DNA of 64,000 nt from Brevibacterium aurantiacum (GTDB lineage: Bacteria > Actinomycetota > Actinomycetes > Actinomycetales > Brevibacteriaceae), in the NCBI RefSeq assembly GCF_900169065.1, contig NZ_FXZB01000005.1:1-64000 (forward strand), written 5' to 3'. The notes beneath the pieces were generated by a model. The model was not told the DNA's origin, ran no database searches, and saw nothing but the letters and a program-made list of their open reading frames with translations. How positions within the stretch are numbered: position 1 is the first letter of the stretch; every line of letters begins with the position of its first letter. The position numbers and the translations under genes are program-made. This document shows positions 43,391-52,512 of the stretch, one piece after another.

Positions 43391-43434
43391 ACAGGCCAGC
43401 GCCGAGGTGGTTGTCCACCTCGGCGCTGGCCTGT
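43391..43434. terminator. 20-bp perfect terminator built from two inverted copies of the repeated 10-mer
   Basis: 43391-43410 and 43415-43434 are perfect complements with a TTGT loop. CGCCGAGGTG (43400-43409) and CACCTCGGCG (43416-43425) form the top half of the stem. It lies between the start side of mgtC and the 3' end of the two-module membrane protein. Confidence 0.9.
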
Positions 43435-43462
43435 CTGGGTCGCGCGGGAACTGCAATCAACC

Positions 43463-43518
43463 GATCACACAGTGGCGATCACACGGTGTTGATCACACAG
43501 TGGCGATCACACAGTGGA
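43463..43518. repeat. four tandem copies of a 14-bp unit
   Basis: GATCACACAGTGGC-type units begin at 43463, 43477, 43491 and 43505; the second differs at three positions. The array spans the stop codon (43507-43509, minus strand) of the two-module membrane protein, so the last codons of that gene are built from the repeat. Confidence 0.85.
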
Positions 43519-46005
43519 GGGGATCCACTCCTGCTGATCGGATGACTCGGACCGATCGGCCGCCTCGGCGGGGCGATTGCTCATGCCATCGCCTGCGGTC
43601 GGTGCCATCGTGGGCCTGGAGGAGAGCCGGTGGTAATCGTTCGGATCGTCTTCGACGATCGTCGACTGCACGGTCTGGCCCGACTGTCCGAACTGGCTCG
43701 ACTCGCTGCCTTCCGATGGTGCAGGACCCGTTGATGATTCAGAACCCTGTGCTGACTTAGGCCCTTCGAGGGCCTTGGCCTGCTTCCGGGCCTGCTTCTT
43801 CTGCTCCCGCTCACGCTCGAGGTGGAGGTTGCCGAAGTCTTGCTCGGTCCGCGGCGGCTTAATGCTGTCGATGAGGAACACCAGCGCCAGGGACACGAGG
43901 CCCCAGAGTCCGAGGACCTGCATATGCTCGGTGACCACATCGCTGTCGAAGTAGATGATCGAACGAATGGTCTCCACCGCGGCTGCCATCGGCAGGAAGT
44001 CGTGCAGCGTGGTGAAGAACGACGGGATCATGTACTCGGAGATCGCCCCGTTCGAGGCGGGCATTCCGGCAAACATCAGTGTGCCGATGACCGGAATGAT
44101 CGCGAGCATGCCGATGAGTCTCTCGAAGACCATTGCAAACATGGCGATGCAGAAGATCGCGATGATCCCGGCTCCCCACAGCTGCGCGAAATGACCGTCG
44201 ACGGCACCGGTGATCGGGCCGGCGATGAGGGCGACGACCAGAGACATGAACGGTGCGTACACAGCGGTCAGGGGAATCATCCGCTTCAGCGGTCGACTCC
44301 ACGGGTTTGCATTTGCGCCGACGATGACGACCATAAAACCAGCCAGGATCCAGCCCATGGCGATGTACATGACGACCACGCCGTTCTTGTCCCGATCCGG
44401 CAGGGGCGCAACGTTGTCGACGTCGAGCTCCATGTCCTGCGCCGAGGCGACCTGATCGAAGATCCGGTTGACGACCTGGTAGGCGCTGTTGTTCCCGGCC
44501 TCGTTCGCGATGAGACCGAACTCGGCGTTCTTCTGCGTCGGCAGGACGAGAGCCGCGACCTCGTCACGGTCTTCGACCTGAGCTCGTGCCTCTTCCTTGT
44601 CCGACGTGGCGGTGAAGTCGAACATGTTCTTGCCCATTGACTTCTCGAGGTCGGCGATGGTGTCCTTCGCCTGCTCGGTCGAGGAGCCGACCACAGTCAC
44701 GGGCATGTCCTTGGGCGTGGGGGAGCCCATCGCGCCGAGCATGAAGGTGAGCATCATCGTGACCATCGCCAAGGGGAAGACGATGAGTGAGATGTAGCGC
44801 CACACCTTCGAATCCGGGCGCCGACCACCGTGCAGCGAGGGAATATTGACATCCAGCGGCTTCGGATCCGGATTGCGTCGGTGGGAGATGAAGTCATAGG
44901 CCTTCGTCAGCAGCAGACCGACGACGGCTCCGATGGCCAGGACCAGGAGGTGCTCGGTGACTCCTGCGCCGTCGAAGTACAGCACGGATCGCAGTGCTTC
45001 GCCGATCGCGGGCATGGGCAGAATCTCGTGCGTGAAGCGGTAGAACGCCGGCATCGTGTACACGGGGTAGGACAGGTTCGACGACGGCATACCGAGGACC
45101 ATGAGGAAGAAGATGCCGACGATCACGCCCAAGGCACCGACGATTCGGGTGATGAACAGCTGCATGCAGGAGATCGCGAACACGCCCAACCAGGCTATGC
45201 CGAGGACTGGGACAGTGTCCTTGACATCGACGATGTCGAGAATCGGGCAGACAACCGTCCAGACCAAGCCGGCGATCACCGCGGCCCAGGCTCCGAGGAT
45301 GGGGACGATGCGTTTGAACTTCAGCAGTTCGGGCGAATTCGAGCGCAGCACGCTGAAGGGCAGGTATCCGGCCATGACGATGGCTGTCATGAGGAACATT
45401 GCCCCGAGTCCCGACGGATCGTTGTCCGGCAAGGACGCAATGTCCTCGGTGGCGACGTCGAGGCCCTCTTCCTGCAGGGCGGGCATGACGAGACCGGTGA
45501 CCGTCGTCTGCTGTTGAACTCCGGCACCTCCGGCGGTGTAGAGCGTGGCCTTATCGCCCTCGATGACAACCGCCGCCGAGGCTTCGCGATCGTAGACCAT
45601 CTCACGTGCGGTGTGAGCATCCTCGACCGTGTCGACGTCGAGGGCATCCGGTTCGGCACCGTCGAGTGCGAACTTGATGTCCGCGGCCTTCGAATCCGAA
45701 CCGGCCACCACGACGGGCATGTCGTTGGCCGAGGGGGAGTGCATGGTGCCGAGGTAGCCCGTGATCATCATGCCCACCATGATGAGCGGCATGATGAAGA
45801 TCGCTGCCGTCCGGCCGATCAGCTCTGCCTTGGCGCGTTTGGCGGCTGCAGCCTCTGCATCGGCATCGGTGGTGTGCTGCTCGTTCGTCGACTGCGGTGC
45901 CTGGTCGTGGTCCTGGCTGTCGTCGTAGTCGTGATCGTGCCTGGTGTCGTGTGAGTCATGCTCACGGGCCTCGCGGCGGGTGAGCGGCGGTGGTGGTGTG
46001 GCCAC
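43507..46005 (-). CDS. two-module YhgE/Pip-like membrane protein
   Basis: 832 aa. After a His/Asp-rich cytoplasmic head (residues 1-60) come two similar modules. Each has a helix, an extracytoplasmic domain starting NDMPVVVAGSDS (first) or KDMPVTVVGSST (second), and a bundle of about five helices ending in a MPAIGEALRSVLYFDGAGVTEHL-type segment, split as shown in the first copy and IRSIIYFDSDVVTEHM in the second. The C-terminal 110 residues are a charged, Ser/Gln-rich tail. It looks like a head-to-tail duplication of the protein at 37846. Divergent from a TetR gene. Confidence 0.75.
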   Translation of the reverse strand: MATPPPPLTRREAREHDSHDTRHDHDYDDSQDHDQAPQSTNEQHTTDADAEAAAAKRAKAELIGRTAAIFIMPLIMVGMMITGYLGTMHSPSANDMPVVVAGSDSKAADIKFALDGAEPDALDVDTVEDAHTAREMVYDREASAAVVIEGDKATLYTAGGAGVQQQTTVTGLVMPALQEEGLDVATEDIASLPDNDPSGLGAMFLMTAIVMAGYLPFSVLRSNSPELLKFKRIVPILGAWAAVIAGLVWTVVCPILDIVDVKDTVPVLGIAWLGVFAISCMQLFITRIVGALGVIVGIFFLMVLGMPSSNLSYPVYTMPAFYRFTHEILPMPAIGEALRSVLYFDGAGVTEHLLVLAIGAVVGLLLTKAYDFISHRRNPDPKPLDVNIPSLHGGRRPDSKVWRYISLIVFPLAMVTMMLTFMLGAMGSPTPKDMPVTVVGSSTEQAKDTIADLEKSMGKNMFDFTATSDKEEARAQVEDRDEVAALVLPTQKNAEFGLIANEAGNNSAYQVVNRIFDQVASAQDMELDVDNVAPLPDRDKNGVVVMYIAMGWILAGFMVVIVGANANPWSRPLKRMIPLTAVYAPFMSLVVALIAGPITGAVDGHFAQLWGAGIIAIFCIAMFAMVFERLIGMLAIIPVIGTLMFAGMPASNGAISEYMIPSFFTTLHDFLPMAAAVETIRSIIYFDSDVVTEHMQVLGLWGLVSLALVFLIDSIKPPRTEQDFGNLHLEREREQKKQARKQAKALEGPKSAQGSESSTGPAPSEGSESSQFGQSGQTVQSTIVEDDPNDYHRLSSRPTMAPTAGDGMSNRPAEAADRSESSDQQEWIPSTV

Positions 46006-46069
46006 TGTCGTCCTCCTGATGGATCGGAAGTCGAGTGATCACCGTTGACCACCTTGAACTCGACTACTT

Positions 46070-46085
46070 TAAGACACGTGACTTA
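46070..46085. promoter_or_regulatory. probable TetR operator
   Basis: TAAGACACGTGACTTA is a near-perfect 16-bp palindrome around CACGTG in the gap between the two-module membrane protein and the divergent tetR gene. Confidence 0.5.
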
Positions 46086-46207
46086 GAATTGTGAAATCGA
46101 CAGAGATTTGCCAAGGTGAGGGCGATGCTCGCCGAGGTGGTCAGGCCGCTGATATCGCGGCAGGGAGTCCGCGTCGTGAGCCACTTGAGAATGAAAGAAT
46201 AGGGACT

Positions 46208-46864
46208 ATGGGAAGCCAGAGTGACAGAGCGCGCGAGGTGCTGCTCAACTCCGCAGAGGAGCTCTTCGCCATCCACGGCATCGATGCGGTGTCGAATCGC
46301 CGCATCGTCGACTATGCCGGGGCTGCGAATCATTCCGCGATCTCATACCACTTCGGAGGGCGAGACGGTCTGCTGCGCGCACTTATGGAGCGTCATGTCG
46401 CCGCGATGTCCCTGCGCCGAGACGATTACATCGCTGGCCTGGGGGAAGCTCCGAGCATTCATGATTACGTCCGCAGCAGAATGGGCCCGTTGTTCGATGT
46501 TCTCGCCGATCTGCCGCGGCCCAGCTGGCGTGCACAGTTTCTCGCGCAGATGGGAATCGTGCCCTCAGCCGTCGAGATTATGAAGTCCGTGTTGGCTGAG
46601 TCCTCGCTGCCTGACGGGTTGAGATTCATCCACGGCGAGATGGAGGGTATTCCCGAAGGGGTCCTGCGCGGCCGGGCCTATCTGCTGGCCCATATGGTCA
46701 CCAGCGCGTGTTCTGACCAAGAGGTGAGGATGAATGAGGGGACCCACAAAGGTGACTGGGAGCAGGTGGGGCGATTCCTCATCGATGCCGCCGCTGGCAT
46801 GATCGCAGGCCCCGTGACATCACCGGACGGTGCGATCCGCTATCCCTCGATTCCGTACCTGTAA
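46208..46864 (+). CDS. TetR-family regulator
   Basis: 218 aa from ATG 46208. HTH: AREVLLNSAEELFAIHGIDA and SNRRIVDYAGAANHSAISYH. The C-terminal domain is not recognisable. It is divergent from the two-module membrane protein and probably controls it through the palindrome at 46070. The arrangement repeats that of the locus at 37.8-39.7 kb. Confidence 0.88.
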   Translation: MGSQSDRAREVLLNSAEELFAIHGIDAVSNRRIVDYAGAANHSAISYHFGGRDGLLRALMERHVAAMSLRRDDYIAGLGEAPSIHDYVRSRMGPLFDVLADLPRPSWRAQFLAQMGIVPSAVEIMKSVLAESSLPDGLRFIHGEMEGIPEGVLRGRAYLLAHMVTSACSDQEVRMNEGTHKGDWEQVGRFLIDAAAGMIAGPVTSPDGAIRYPSIPYL

Positions 46865-46903
46865 CGGGTGGCTGCGCGAGGATAAATGTCTTGCGGGACT
46901 GAA

Positions 46904-47614
46904 TCAGTCGCAGCCTTCGGGCCCGCACACTGCGCCATCGCGAAAGGCTTCGTCTCCGCCGGCAAGCACTGTGAGCTTCTGGCTTTCTCCCCACGCGGTC
47001 TCGAGCGCTTGTGTGAATGCCTCGGGAGGCTGGGCGCCGGAGATTCCGTATTTGCGGTCGATGACGAAGAACGGGACTCCGTTGGCACCCAGTGCCTGAG
47101 CCTCGGCGATGTCGGCCTTCACCTCGGCGGTGTACTCATCGGTGGAGAGGACGCGACGGGCCTCGTCGGCGTCGATGCCAACGGCGCGGGCCACCTCGGC
47201 GAGATACTCGACGTCACCGATGTTGCGGCCCTGCTCGAAATGACCGGACAGAAGGGCTTCCTTGGCCTGGCTCATAACCCCGTGGGACTTGGCCAAGTGG
47301 AGGAAGCGATGAGCAGTGAAGCTGTTGGCCACGACGATGGAATCAAAGTCATAGTTCAGGCCCTCGCCAGCGGCCTGCGCGGTGACGTGATCGAACATCT
47401 GTCGAACCTGCTCGGCGGGCATGCCCTTGGCCTGGCTGAGGTAGTCGGTCTCGGTTCCCGCATAGTGCTCGGGCAGGCTCGGGTCGAGCTGGTAGCTGCG
47501 CCATTCGACCTCGACGTCGTCCTTGTGCGCGAAGCCGTCCAAAGCGGTCTCGAAGCGACGTTTTCCGATGAAGCACCAAGGGCAGGCGATGTCCGACCAG
47601 ATTTCAATCCTCAT
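46904..47614 (-). CDS. FrnE-type DsbA-family oxidoreductase
   Basis: 236 aa, thioredoxin fold with a helical insert. The active site is IACPWCFIGKRRFE near the N-terminus; the family region GANGVPFFVIDRKYGISGAQ contains the cis-Pro. The C-terminus ends CGPEGC, a second Cys pair often seen in FrnE proteins. FrnE-type proteins act as cytoplasmic disulfide isomerases or oxidoreductases and are named after a frenolicin cluster gene. It stands alone beside the radical SAM gene. Confidence 0.9.
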   Translation of the reverse strand: MRIEIWSDIACPWCFIGKRRFETALDGFAHKDDVEVEWRSYQLDPSLPEHYAGTETDYLSQAKGMPAEQVRQMFDHVTAQAAGEGLNYDFDSIVVANSFTAHRFLHLAKSHGVMSQAKEALLSGHFEQGRNIGDVEYLAEVARAVGIDADEARRVLSTDEYTAEVKADIAEAQALGANGVPFFVIDRKYGISGAQPPEAFTQALETAWGESQKLTVLAGGDEAFRDGAVCGPEGCD

Positions 47615-47693
47615 GACAGCTAGAACCCGAGCGTGAGACGGGTTATTCCCCGGTCTTGGGTGCTGGAGCGAGCGCTGGCCTGGTGGGTTCGAA

Positions 47694-48824
47694 TCAGAAC
47701 AGTGCTTCCTGTGGCGGGGGAGTCAGGCTTGCGGCTTGAGCTGCGGTCGACGTTGCGGCCCCGGACCGCGTCCGGTCTCCGCGCTTCGTCATCGGGTAAT
47801 CATCGTCGGCGGAGCCGCGCAGGTCGTAGGCGTCGATGAGCGGATTGATGCGCCGGCTCAGCCAGGCGCGGTACTCCTTCGACGCATAGGAGGACTTCGC
47901 ATACATCCGGCGGTAACGGGGGAGCAGCTCGGGATGTTCGCGTTCGAGCCATTCGAAGAACCACTCGCGAGCACCCGGTCGGAGATGCAGGGCACCATAG
48001 ACCACGCGGCTCGCGCCGGCCTCCTTGATGGCGCTCAGCGCGGCATCAAGATGGTCCATGGAGTCGGTGAGCTTCGGCATCACTGGCATGAGGAAGACCG
48101 TGACGTTGAAGCCGAGGTTCGCGGCCGCTCGTACTGTTGCCAGGCGTGCTGTCGTCGTCGGTGTGCCCGGTTCGATCGTCTGCTGGAGGGTGTCGTCAAA
48201 GACGGCGATCGACATGCTGATCTCGACATCGACGTCCTCCCTGGCGCGGGCGAGCAGCGGCAGGTCGCGGCGCAGCAGCGTGCCCTTCGTCAGCACTGAC
48301 ATCGGGGTGCCGTGCTCGGCCAGAGCGGTGATGATGCCAGGCATGAGAGAGTAGCGGCCCTCGGCTCGCTGGTAGGGATCCGTGTTCGTGCCCAGGGCCA
48401 CCAGCTCACGTGCCCACTTCGGTTTGGCCACCTCGGCGGCGAGGACCTCTGGGGTGTTGACCTTGACGATGACCTGCCTGTCGAAGTCCTGCCCGGAATC
48501 AAAATCGAGGTAGCGGTGAGTGCTGCGGGCGAAGCAGTACACGCAGGCATGAGAGCACCCGCGGTAGGGGTTGATCGTCCAGGTGAAGGGCATCGAACTG
48601 GCCGCGGGCACCTTGTTCAGGGCCGACTTCGCCAGCACTTCGTGGAAGGTGACGCCTGCGAACTCCGGTGTTCGAACACTGCGCACGAGTCCTTTGAGGC
48701 CGAAGAGCTCGGCGGGTGGGGCAGTGGTGGCTGATTCGACCAGGCCCGCTTCTGCACCAGCTGACGCTGCGCCAGTCTGTGGACCAGGTGTCGGGGTAAG
48801 CGTGCTCTGCTGATTCCACCTCAT
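47694..48824 (-). CDS. Rv2578c-type radical SAM protein
   Basis: 376 aa. The radical SAM cluster motif is NPYRGCSHACVYCFARS (CxxxCxxC, about residues 89-96), with VTLGTNTDPYQ-like VALGTNTDPYQRAEGRY and PMSVLTKGTLLRRDLPLLA following; this is the spore-photoproduct-lyase-like branch that includes Rv2578c of M. tuberculosis. Substrate unknown. The N-terminus MRWNQQS matches the family. The C-terminal 30 residues are Thr/Ala-rich. A [4Fe-4S] cluster and SAM are expected. Confidence 0.9.
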   Translation of the reverse strand: MRWNQQSTLTPTPGPQTGAASAGAEAGLVESATTAPPAELFGLKGLVRSVRTPEFAGVTFHEVLAKSALNKVPAASSMPFTWTINPYRGCSHACVYCFARSTHRYLDFDSGQDFDRQVIVKVNTPEVLAAEVAKPKWARELVALGTNTDPYQRAEGRYSLMPGIITALAEHGTPMSVLTKGTLLRRDLPLLARAREDVDVEISMSIAVFDDTLQQTIEPGTPTTTARLATVRAAANLGFNVTVFLMPVMPKLTDSMDHLDAALSAIKEAGASRVVYGALHLRPGAREWFFEWLEREHPELLPRYRRMYAKSSYASKEYRAWLSRRINPLIDAYDLRGSADDDYPMTKRGDRTRSGAATSTAAQAASLTPPPQEALF

Positions 48825-48887
48825 GACTACATTCGAACATGTGTTCGAGTGCGAGTCAAGGGTGCTCGAGGTGGGATGTGACGCGGT

Positions 48888-49424
48888 CTAGGGGGCTGTC
48901 ATGCCCTTGAACTCGCTGCGATGGAAGACGAGCGCATCGGTGTTCGGTGGGTCATCAGCCCGAACGTCTGCGCCCTCCAGGCTGTTGGTGTCGAGGATTT
49001 CGAGCAGCGCGACGGTGTGGTCGCCTGCCTCGACCTCGTTGTAAAGACGCGTCCACAGGTGGGCAGGGCTGCCGGGAATGGTCAGCGCACCATCGGTGGT
49101 GATCACGGGGTCGATCCCAGAGAATCGCGAGGCACGATCCTTCGAAGCCAGCTGCCTGACCAGGAGCGACTGATGGGCGCCGAGGAGGGAGACTCCCAGT
49201 GCGGGTGCTGCCCGCAGCAGCGGCCACGTGCTCGAGGTGGTCTGCACCGCAACGCTGATCAATGGCGGGTCGAGTGAGACACCTGCGGTCACTGTTGAGG
49301 CGACCAGTCCGAGGGGTGTGCCGTCGACTTCGGCGCCGATGAGTGCGACGGCCTGGGGGAAGTGGGAGAAGGTCTCACGCAGAGCATCCGGTGACACGGC
49401 TGCGGCTCGTGCGATCGTCGTCAT
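48888..49424 (-). CDS. flavin reductase (FMN-binding split barrel)
   Basis: 178 aa. The fold is indicated by FSHFPQAVALIGAEVDGTPL, GLVASTVTAGVSLDPPLISV and LGVSLLGAHQSLLVRQLASK, the pattern of NAD(P)H:FMN reductases that supply reduced flavin to two-component monooxygenases. A DszA/NtaA-type FMN-dependent monooxygenase lies 1.6 kb away on the other side of a divergent, broken MFS gene, and is its natural partner. Confidence 0.85.
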   Translation of the reverse strand: MTTIARAAAVSPDALRETFSHFPQAVALIGAEVDGTPLGLVASTVTAGVSLDPPLISVAVQTTSSTWPLLRAAPALGVSLLGAHQSLLVRQLASKDRASRFSGIDPVITTDGALTIPGSPAHLWTRLYNEVEAGDHTVALLEILDTNSLEGADVRADDPPNTDALVFHRSEFKGMTAP

Positions 49425-49732
49425 GAACTTGCCTCCGGTGGAATTGGGCTGTTGAGCGGCTGTGATTGCTGAGATCTTCCGCTCAACAAAGCCTTACTGA
49501 TCTCAAGCGATCATCACAGATATCGCCGACAAGTGCATCCCGATGTGACACCAGTGAGTCTTCGTGCGTCCCCATATGACGATCAAAGTCCAACAGTGAC
49601 GCGGCGGCGACACGAACCGCCACAGAGTCCCTGGATTGCTCAACGAAACTCAGACACTGATAAAGCACCTGACCACGGTAAAGCACCAGGTTCTGAAGAG
49701 ACACCCTGACCACGTCGATGAGGGAGAACCCC
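49425..49732. promoter_or_regulatory. divergent regulatory gap with nested inverted repeats
   Basis: No gene is supported in these 308 bases. GTTGAGCGG (49451-49459) and CCGCTCAAC (49479-49487) form a 9-bp inverted repeat, and TGTGATTGCTGAGATC (49461-49476) has an imperfect inverted partner at about 49499-49518. The two overlap, so alternative RNA or DNA structures are possible upstream of the flavin reductase. Two similar TAAAGCACC stretches lie near 49658 and 49680. Confidence 0.45.
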
Positions 49733-50937
49733 ATGTCACAGACCTCCGCAGTGGAGACGATCACCCCGGACCCACCTCGGCGATTCCTGGACGGGAAGAA
49801 GCGCGTGCTCGCCTCGGCCTTCGCCGGCACCACCATCGAGTGGTATGACTTCTACCTCTACGGCACCGCCGCCGCACTCATCTTCAACGTCCAGTTCTTC
49901 CCCAGCGGCAGCGAACTCGGCAGCAGCCTTGCCGCATTCGCCAGCCTCGCCGTCGGATTCTTCGCCCGACCGTTGGGCGGCATCATCGCCGGACACCTGG
50001 GCGACCGAGTCGGACGCAAGGCCCTACTCGTCGTCTCTCTGCTGTCCATGGGCATCGCCTCGACGCTCATCGGCCTGGTGCCGAACTTCAACACCATCGG
50101 CTGGTGGGCCGCTGCCGCACTTGTCGTCCTGCGCATCGTCCAGGGACTCTCCGCCGGCGCGGAATGGGGAGGATCGGCACTGCTCTCGGTCGAACACGCA
50201 CCCCCACGCAAACGCGGCCTGTTCGGATCCTTCACCCAGATCGGATCCGCCGCGGCGTCTCCGATGCCCCGGAGTTCCAGGAACTCAAGGACTCCGGCAA
50301 CGTCGCCAAGGCACCTCTGCGCGACGTCCTGACCAAGCACCCACGCGTCCTCCTGGTCACGATCGGCCTGCGCCTGGCACAGAACAGCGTCTTCTACCTC
50401 ATCACCGTCTATATGCTCAGCTACCTGGCCGAGAACCGCGACGACTCGACCGCCGGCGTCACCGCCGTGATGATCGCCTCCGCCATCGGCCTGTTCACCG
50501 GGCCTCTGTGGGGATGGATCTCTGACAAGGTCGGTCGCAAACGCGTGACCATCGGCGGCATCATCGGGGTGGCCGTCTTCGGGTGGATCTTCTTCGCCTT
50601 CCTCGACGCCGGCCCACTGGCGTTCCTGCCCATCGTCGTCATCCTCGGCATGAACCTCGCCCACGACGCCATCTACGGACCCCAGGCGGCCTGGTTCGCC
50701 GAGCAGTTCCCCATCGAGATCCGCTACTCGGGCGTGAACATGGGCTACCAGCTGGGCACTGTCATCGGCGGAGGCATCATGCCGATGGTCGCAACACTCC
50801 TCTACGTCGTCGGCGGCCACTCACCGTGGCTGATCTGCGGCTACCTCACCCTGCTGTGCCTGCTTTCACTCATCGCAGCACTGGCGGCGAAGGACCCCGC
50901 CCGGGAGCTGGCGATCAGCGCCCGCGCGGGCGACTGA
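49733..50937 (+). pseudogene. MHS-type MFS transporter broken by an internal deletion and frameshift
   Basis: From ATG 49733 the frame encodes a standard metabolite:H+ symporter N-terminus: VLASAFAGTTIEWYDFYLYG, LGGIIAGHLGDRVGRKALLV and VQGLSAGAEWGGSALLSVEH, up to GSFTQIGSAAA. Near 50258 it jumps: the next frame reads VSDAPEFQELKDSGNVAKAP and continues with six good helices to TGA 50937. Intact homologues, as I recall them, have about 40-50 residues (TM5-TM6) between these points, so a segment is missing and the frame is shifted. Total length 1205 is not a multiple of three. It faces away from the flavin reductase gene and precedes the monooxygenase, for which it was probably the importer. 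Confidence 0.78.
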
Positions 50938-50995
50938 GCTCGCACCTGACTCCTACTGACCTGCCACCTGACACCGACAAGGAAAGAGACACACG

Positions 50996-52375
50996 ATGAC
51001 GAAACCGATCATTCTCAATGCCTTCGACATGATGACACCGGTCCACCAGTCACCAGGACTGTGGCGCCACCCGGAATCACGAGTCGAGGAATTCACCCAG
51101 CTGAACTTCTGGACCGATCTGGCCAAGACCCTCGAGGAAGGAGGATTCTCCTCCCTGTTCCTCGCCGACATCCTCGGCGTCTACGACGTCTACGGAGGCA
51201 ATGCCGACGTCACCAACCGCGGGGGAGTCCAGTTCCCCCTCCTCGACCCGCTCGTTGCGGTGCCCGCCATGGCAGCGGTGACGAAGACGCTGGGATTCGG
51301 TGTGACCGCCTCGGTGACCTACGAACAGCCCTACCTGCTGGCCAGGACGCTGACGACCCTCGACCACTTCACCAACGGGCGCGTGGCGTGGAACATCGTC
51401 ACCAGCTACGTGGACTCCGCGGCACGCAACCTGGGACTAGAAGGCCAGATCCCACACGATGAGCGCTACGACCGGGCCGAAGAGTACATGGACATCATGT
51501 ACAAGCTCTTCGAAGGCTCCATCACGCCAGAGGCACTTCGCGCCGACGCCGAGGCCAATGTCTTCGTCGACCCCGACCAGGTTCGCGATATCAATCACGA
51601 GGGCAAGTTCTTCACCGTCCCCGGGCAGGCGCTCGCCGTGCCCGGCCCGCAGGGAACACCGCTGCTGTTCCAGGCCGGCGCCTCCAAGCGCGGACAGGAA
51701 TTCGCCCTCGACCACGCCGAGGCGATCTTCTTCTCCGGACCCACCCCGGAGATCCTGCGCACCTGGGTCGACAAGGTCCGCGACGGACTCGAAGAACGCG
51801 GACGGGCCCGCGACAGCGTGAAGATCTTCGCGCTCGCCACCGTCGTCGTCGACGACACCGACGAAGCCGCAGAGGCCAGGCTCGCCGACTACACGCGCTA
51901 CGTCGACACCGAATCCGCACTCTCCCTCTTCGGAGGCTGGACCGGCGTCGACCTCTCAGGTGCCAAGCCCGAAGACCCGCTGGAATACGTGGCCACCGAC
52001 GCGAACCAGTCCGCGCTCGCCTCATTCACCACGATGGCCGGTGATAAGACCTGGACCATCCGCGACCTCGCCGAGTTCGTCGCCATCGGCGGACGTGGAC
52101 CGGTCATCACCGGTGCACCCGCAACGATCGCCGACGAGTTCGAACGTTGGATGGACGAGGCCGACATCGATGGTTTCAACATCGCCGCGGCCGTCCGCCC
52201 TGCCGACGCCGAACGGTTCACGAAGTACGTCTCGCCCGAACTGCGTCGTCGCGGTCTCCTGCCCGAACCCGTCGAAGGTGCCACAGTCCGTGAGCAGCTC
52301 ACGGGACAGGGACCCCGGCTGGCCGATGATCACAAGGGTGCAGGATTCCGGCTGGGATCTGACGCTCTGGTGTGA
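50996..52375 (+). CDS. NtaA/SnaA/DszA-type FMNH2-dependent monooxygenase
   Basis: 459 aa, AAGGAAAGAG upstream of ATG 50996. Bacterial luciferase-like (LLM) flavin monooxygenase: LNAFDMMTPVHQSPGLWRHP, LADILGVYDVYGG, VTNRGGVQFPLLDPL, TSYVDSAARNLGLEGQIPHD and LFQAGASKRGQEFALDHAEA match the nitrilotriacetate/dibenzothiophene-sulfone monooxygenase clade. It needs FMNH2 from a separate reductase, presumably the gene at 48888. The substrate may be an organosulfur or aminopolycarboxylate compound. A strong hairpin follows. Confidence 0.9.
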   Translation: MTKPIILNAFDMMTPVHQSPGLWRHPESRVEEFTQLNFWTDLAKTLEEGGFSSLFLADILGVYDVYGGNADVTNRGGVQFPLLDPLVAVPAMAAVTKTLGFGVTASVTYEQPYLLARTLTTLDHFTNGRVAWNIVTSYVDSAARNLGLEGQIPHDERYDRAEEYMDIMYKLFEGSITPEALRADAEANVFVDPDQVRDINHEGKFFTVPGQALAVPGPQGTPLLFQAGASKRGQEFALDHAEAIFFSGPTPEILRTWVDKVRDGLEERGRARDSVKIFALATVVVDDTDEAAEARLADYTRYVDTESALSLFGGWTGVDLSGAKPEDPLEYVATDANQSALASFTTMAGDKTWTIRDLAEFVAIGGRGPVITGAPATIADEFERWMDEADIDGFNIAAAVRPADAERFTKYVSPELRRRGLLPEPVEGATVREQLTGQGPRLADDHKGAGFRLGSDALV

Positions 52376-52399
52376 GCCTGCGCGGGCAAGTTCGACTAG

Positions 52400-52453
52400 G
52401 TGGCCGGTAGATGAGCATTTCGCAGTTGACCTGCGAGTTCATCTGCCGGCCAC
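52400..52453. terminator. long hairpin terminator
   Basis: GTGGCCGGTAGATGA (52400-52414) pairs with TCATCTGCCGGCCAC (52439-52453) with a single mismatch (G-U possible); CGCAG/CTGCG (52421-52435) forms an inner stem. It separates the monooxygenase gene from the next MFS gene. Confidence 0.75.
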
Positions 52454-52512
52454 TTCTGGTGGATAATGGTCTGCGGCCATTTTCCGATCCGCCGATCACC
52501 TGAGGATCCCGC

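Noticed and set aside
47680..47700. T-arm-like GGTTCGAATC near the end of the radical SAM gene
   Set aside because: No cloverleaf fits the flanking bases.
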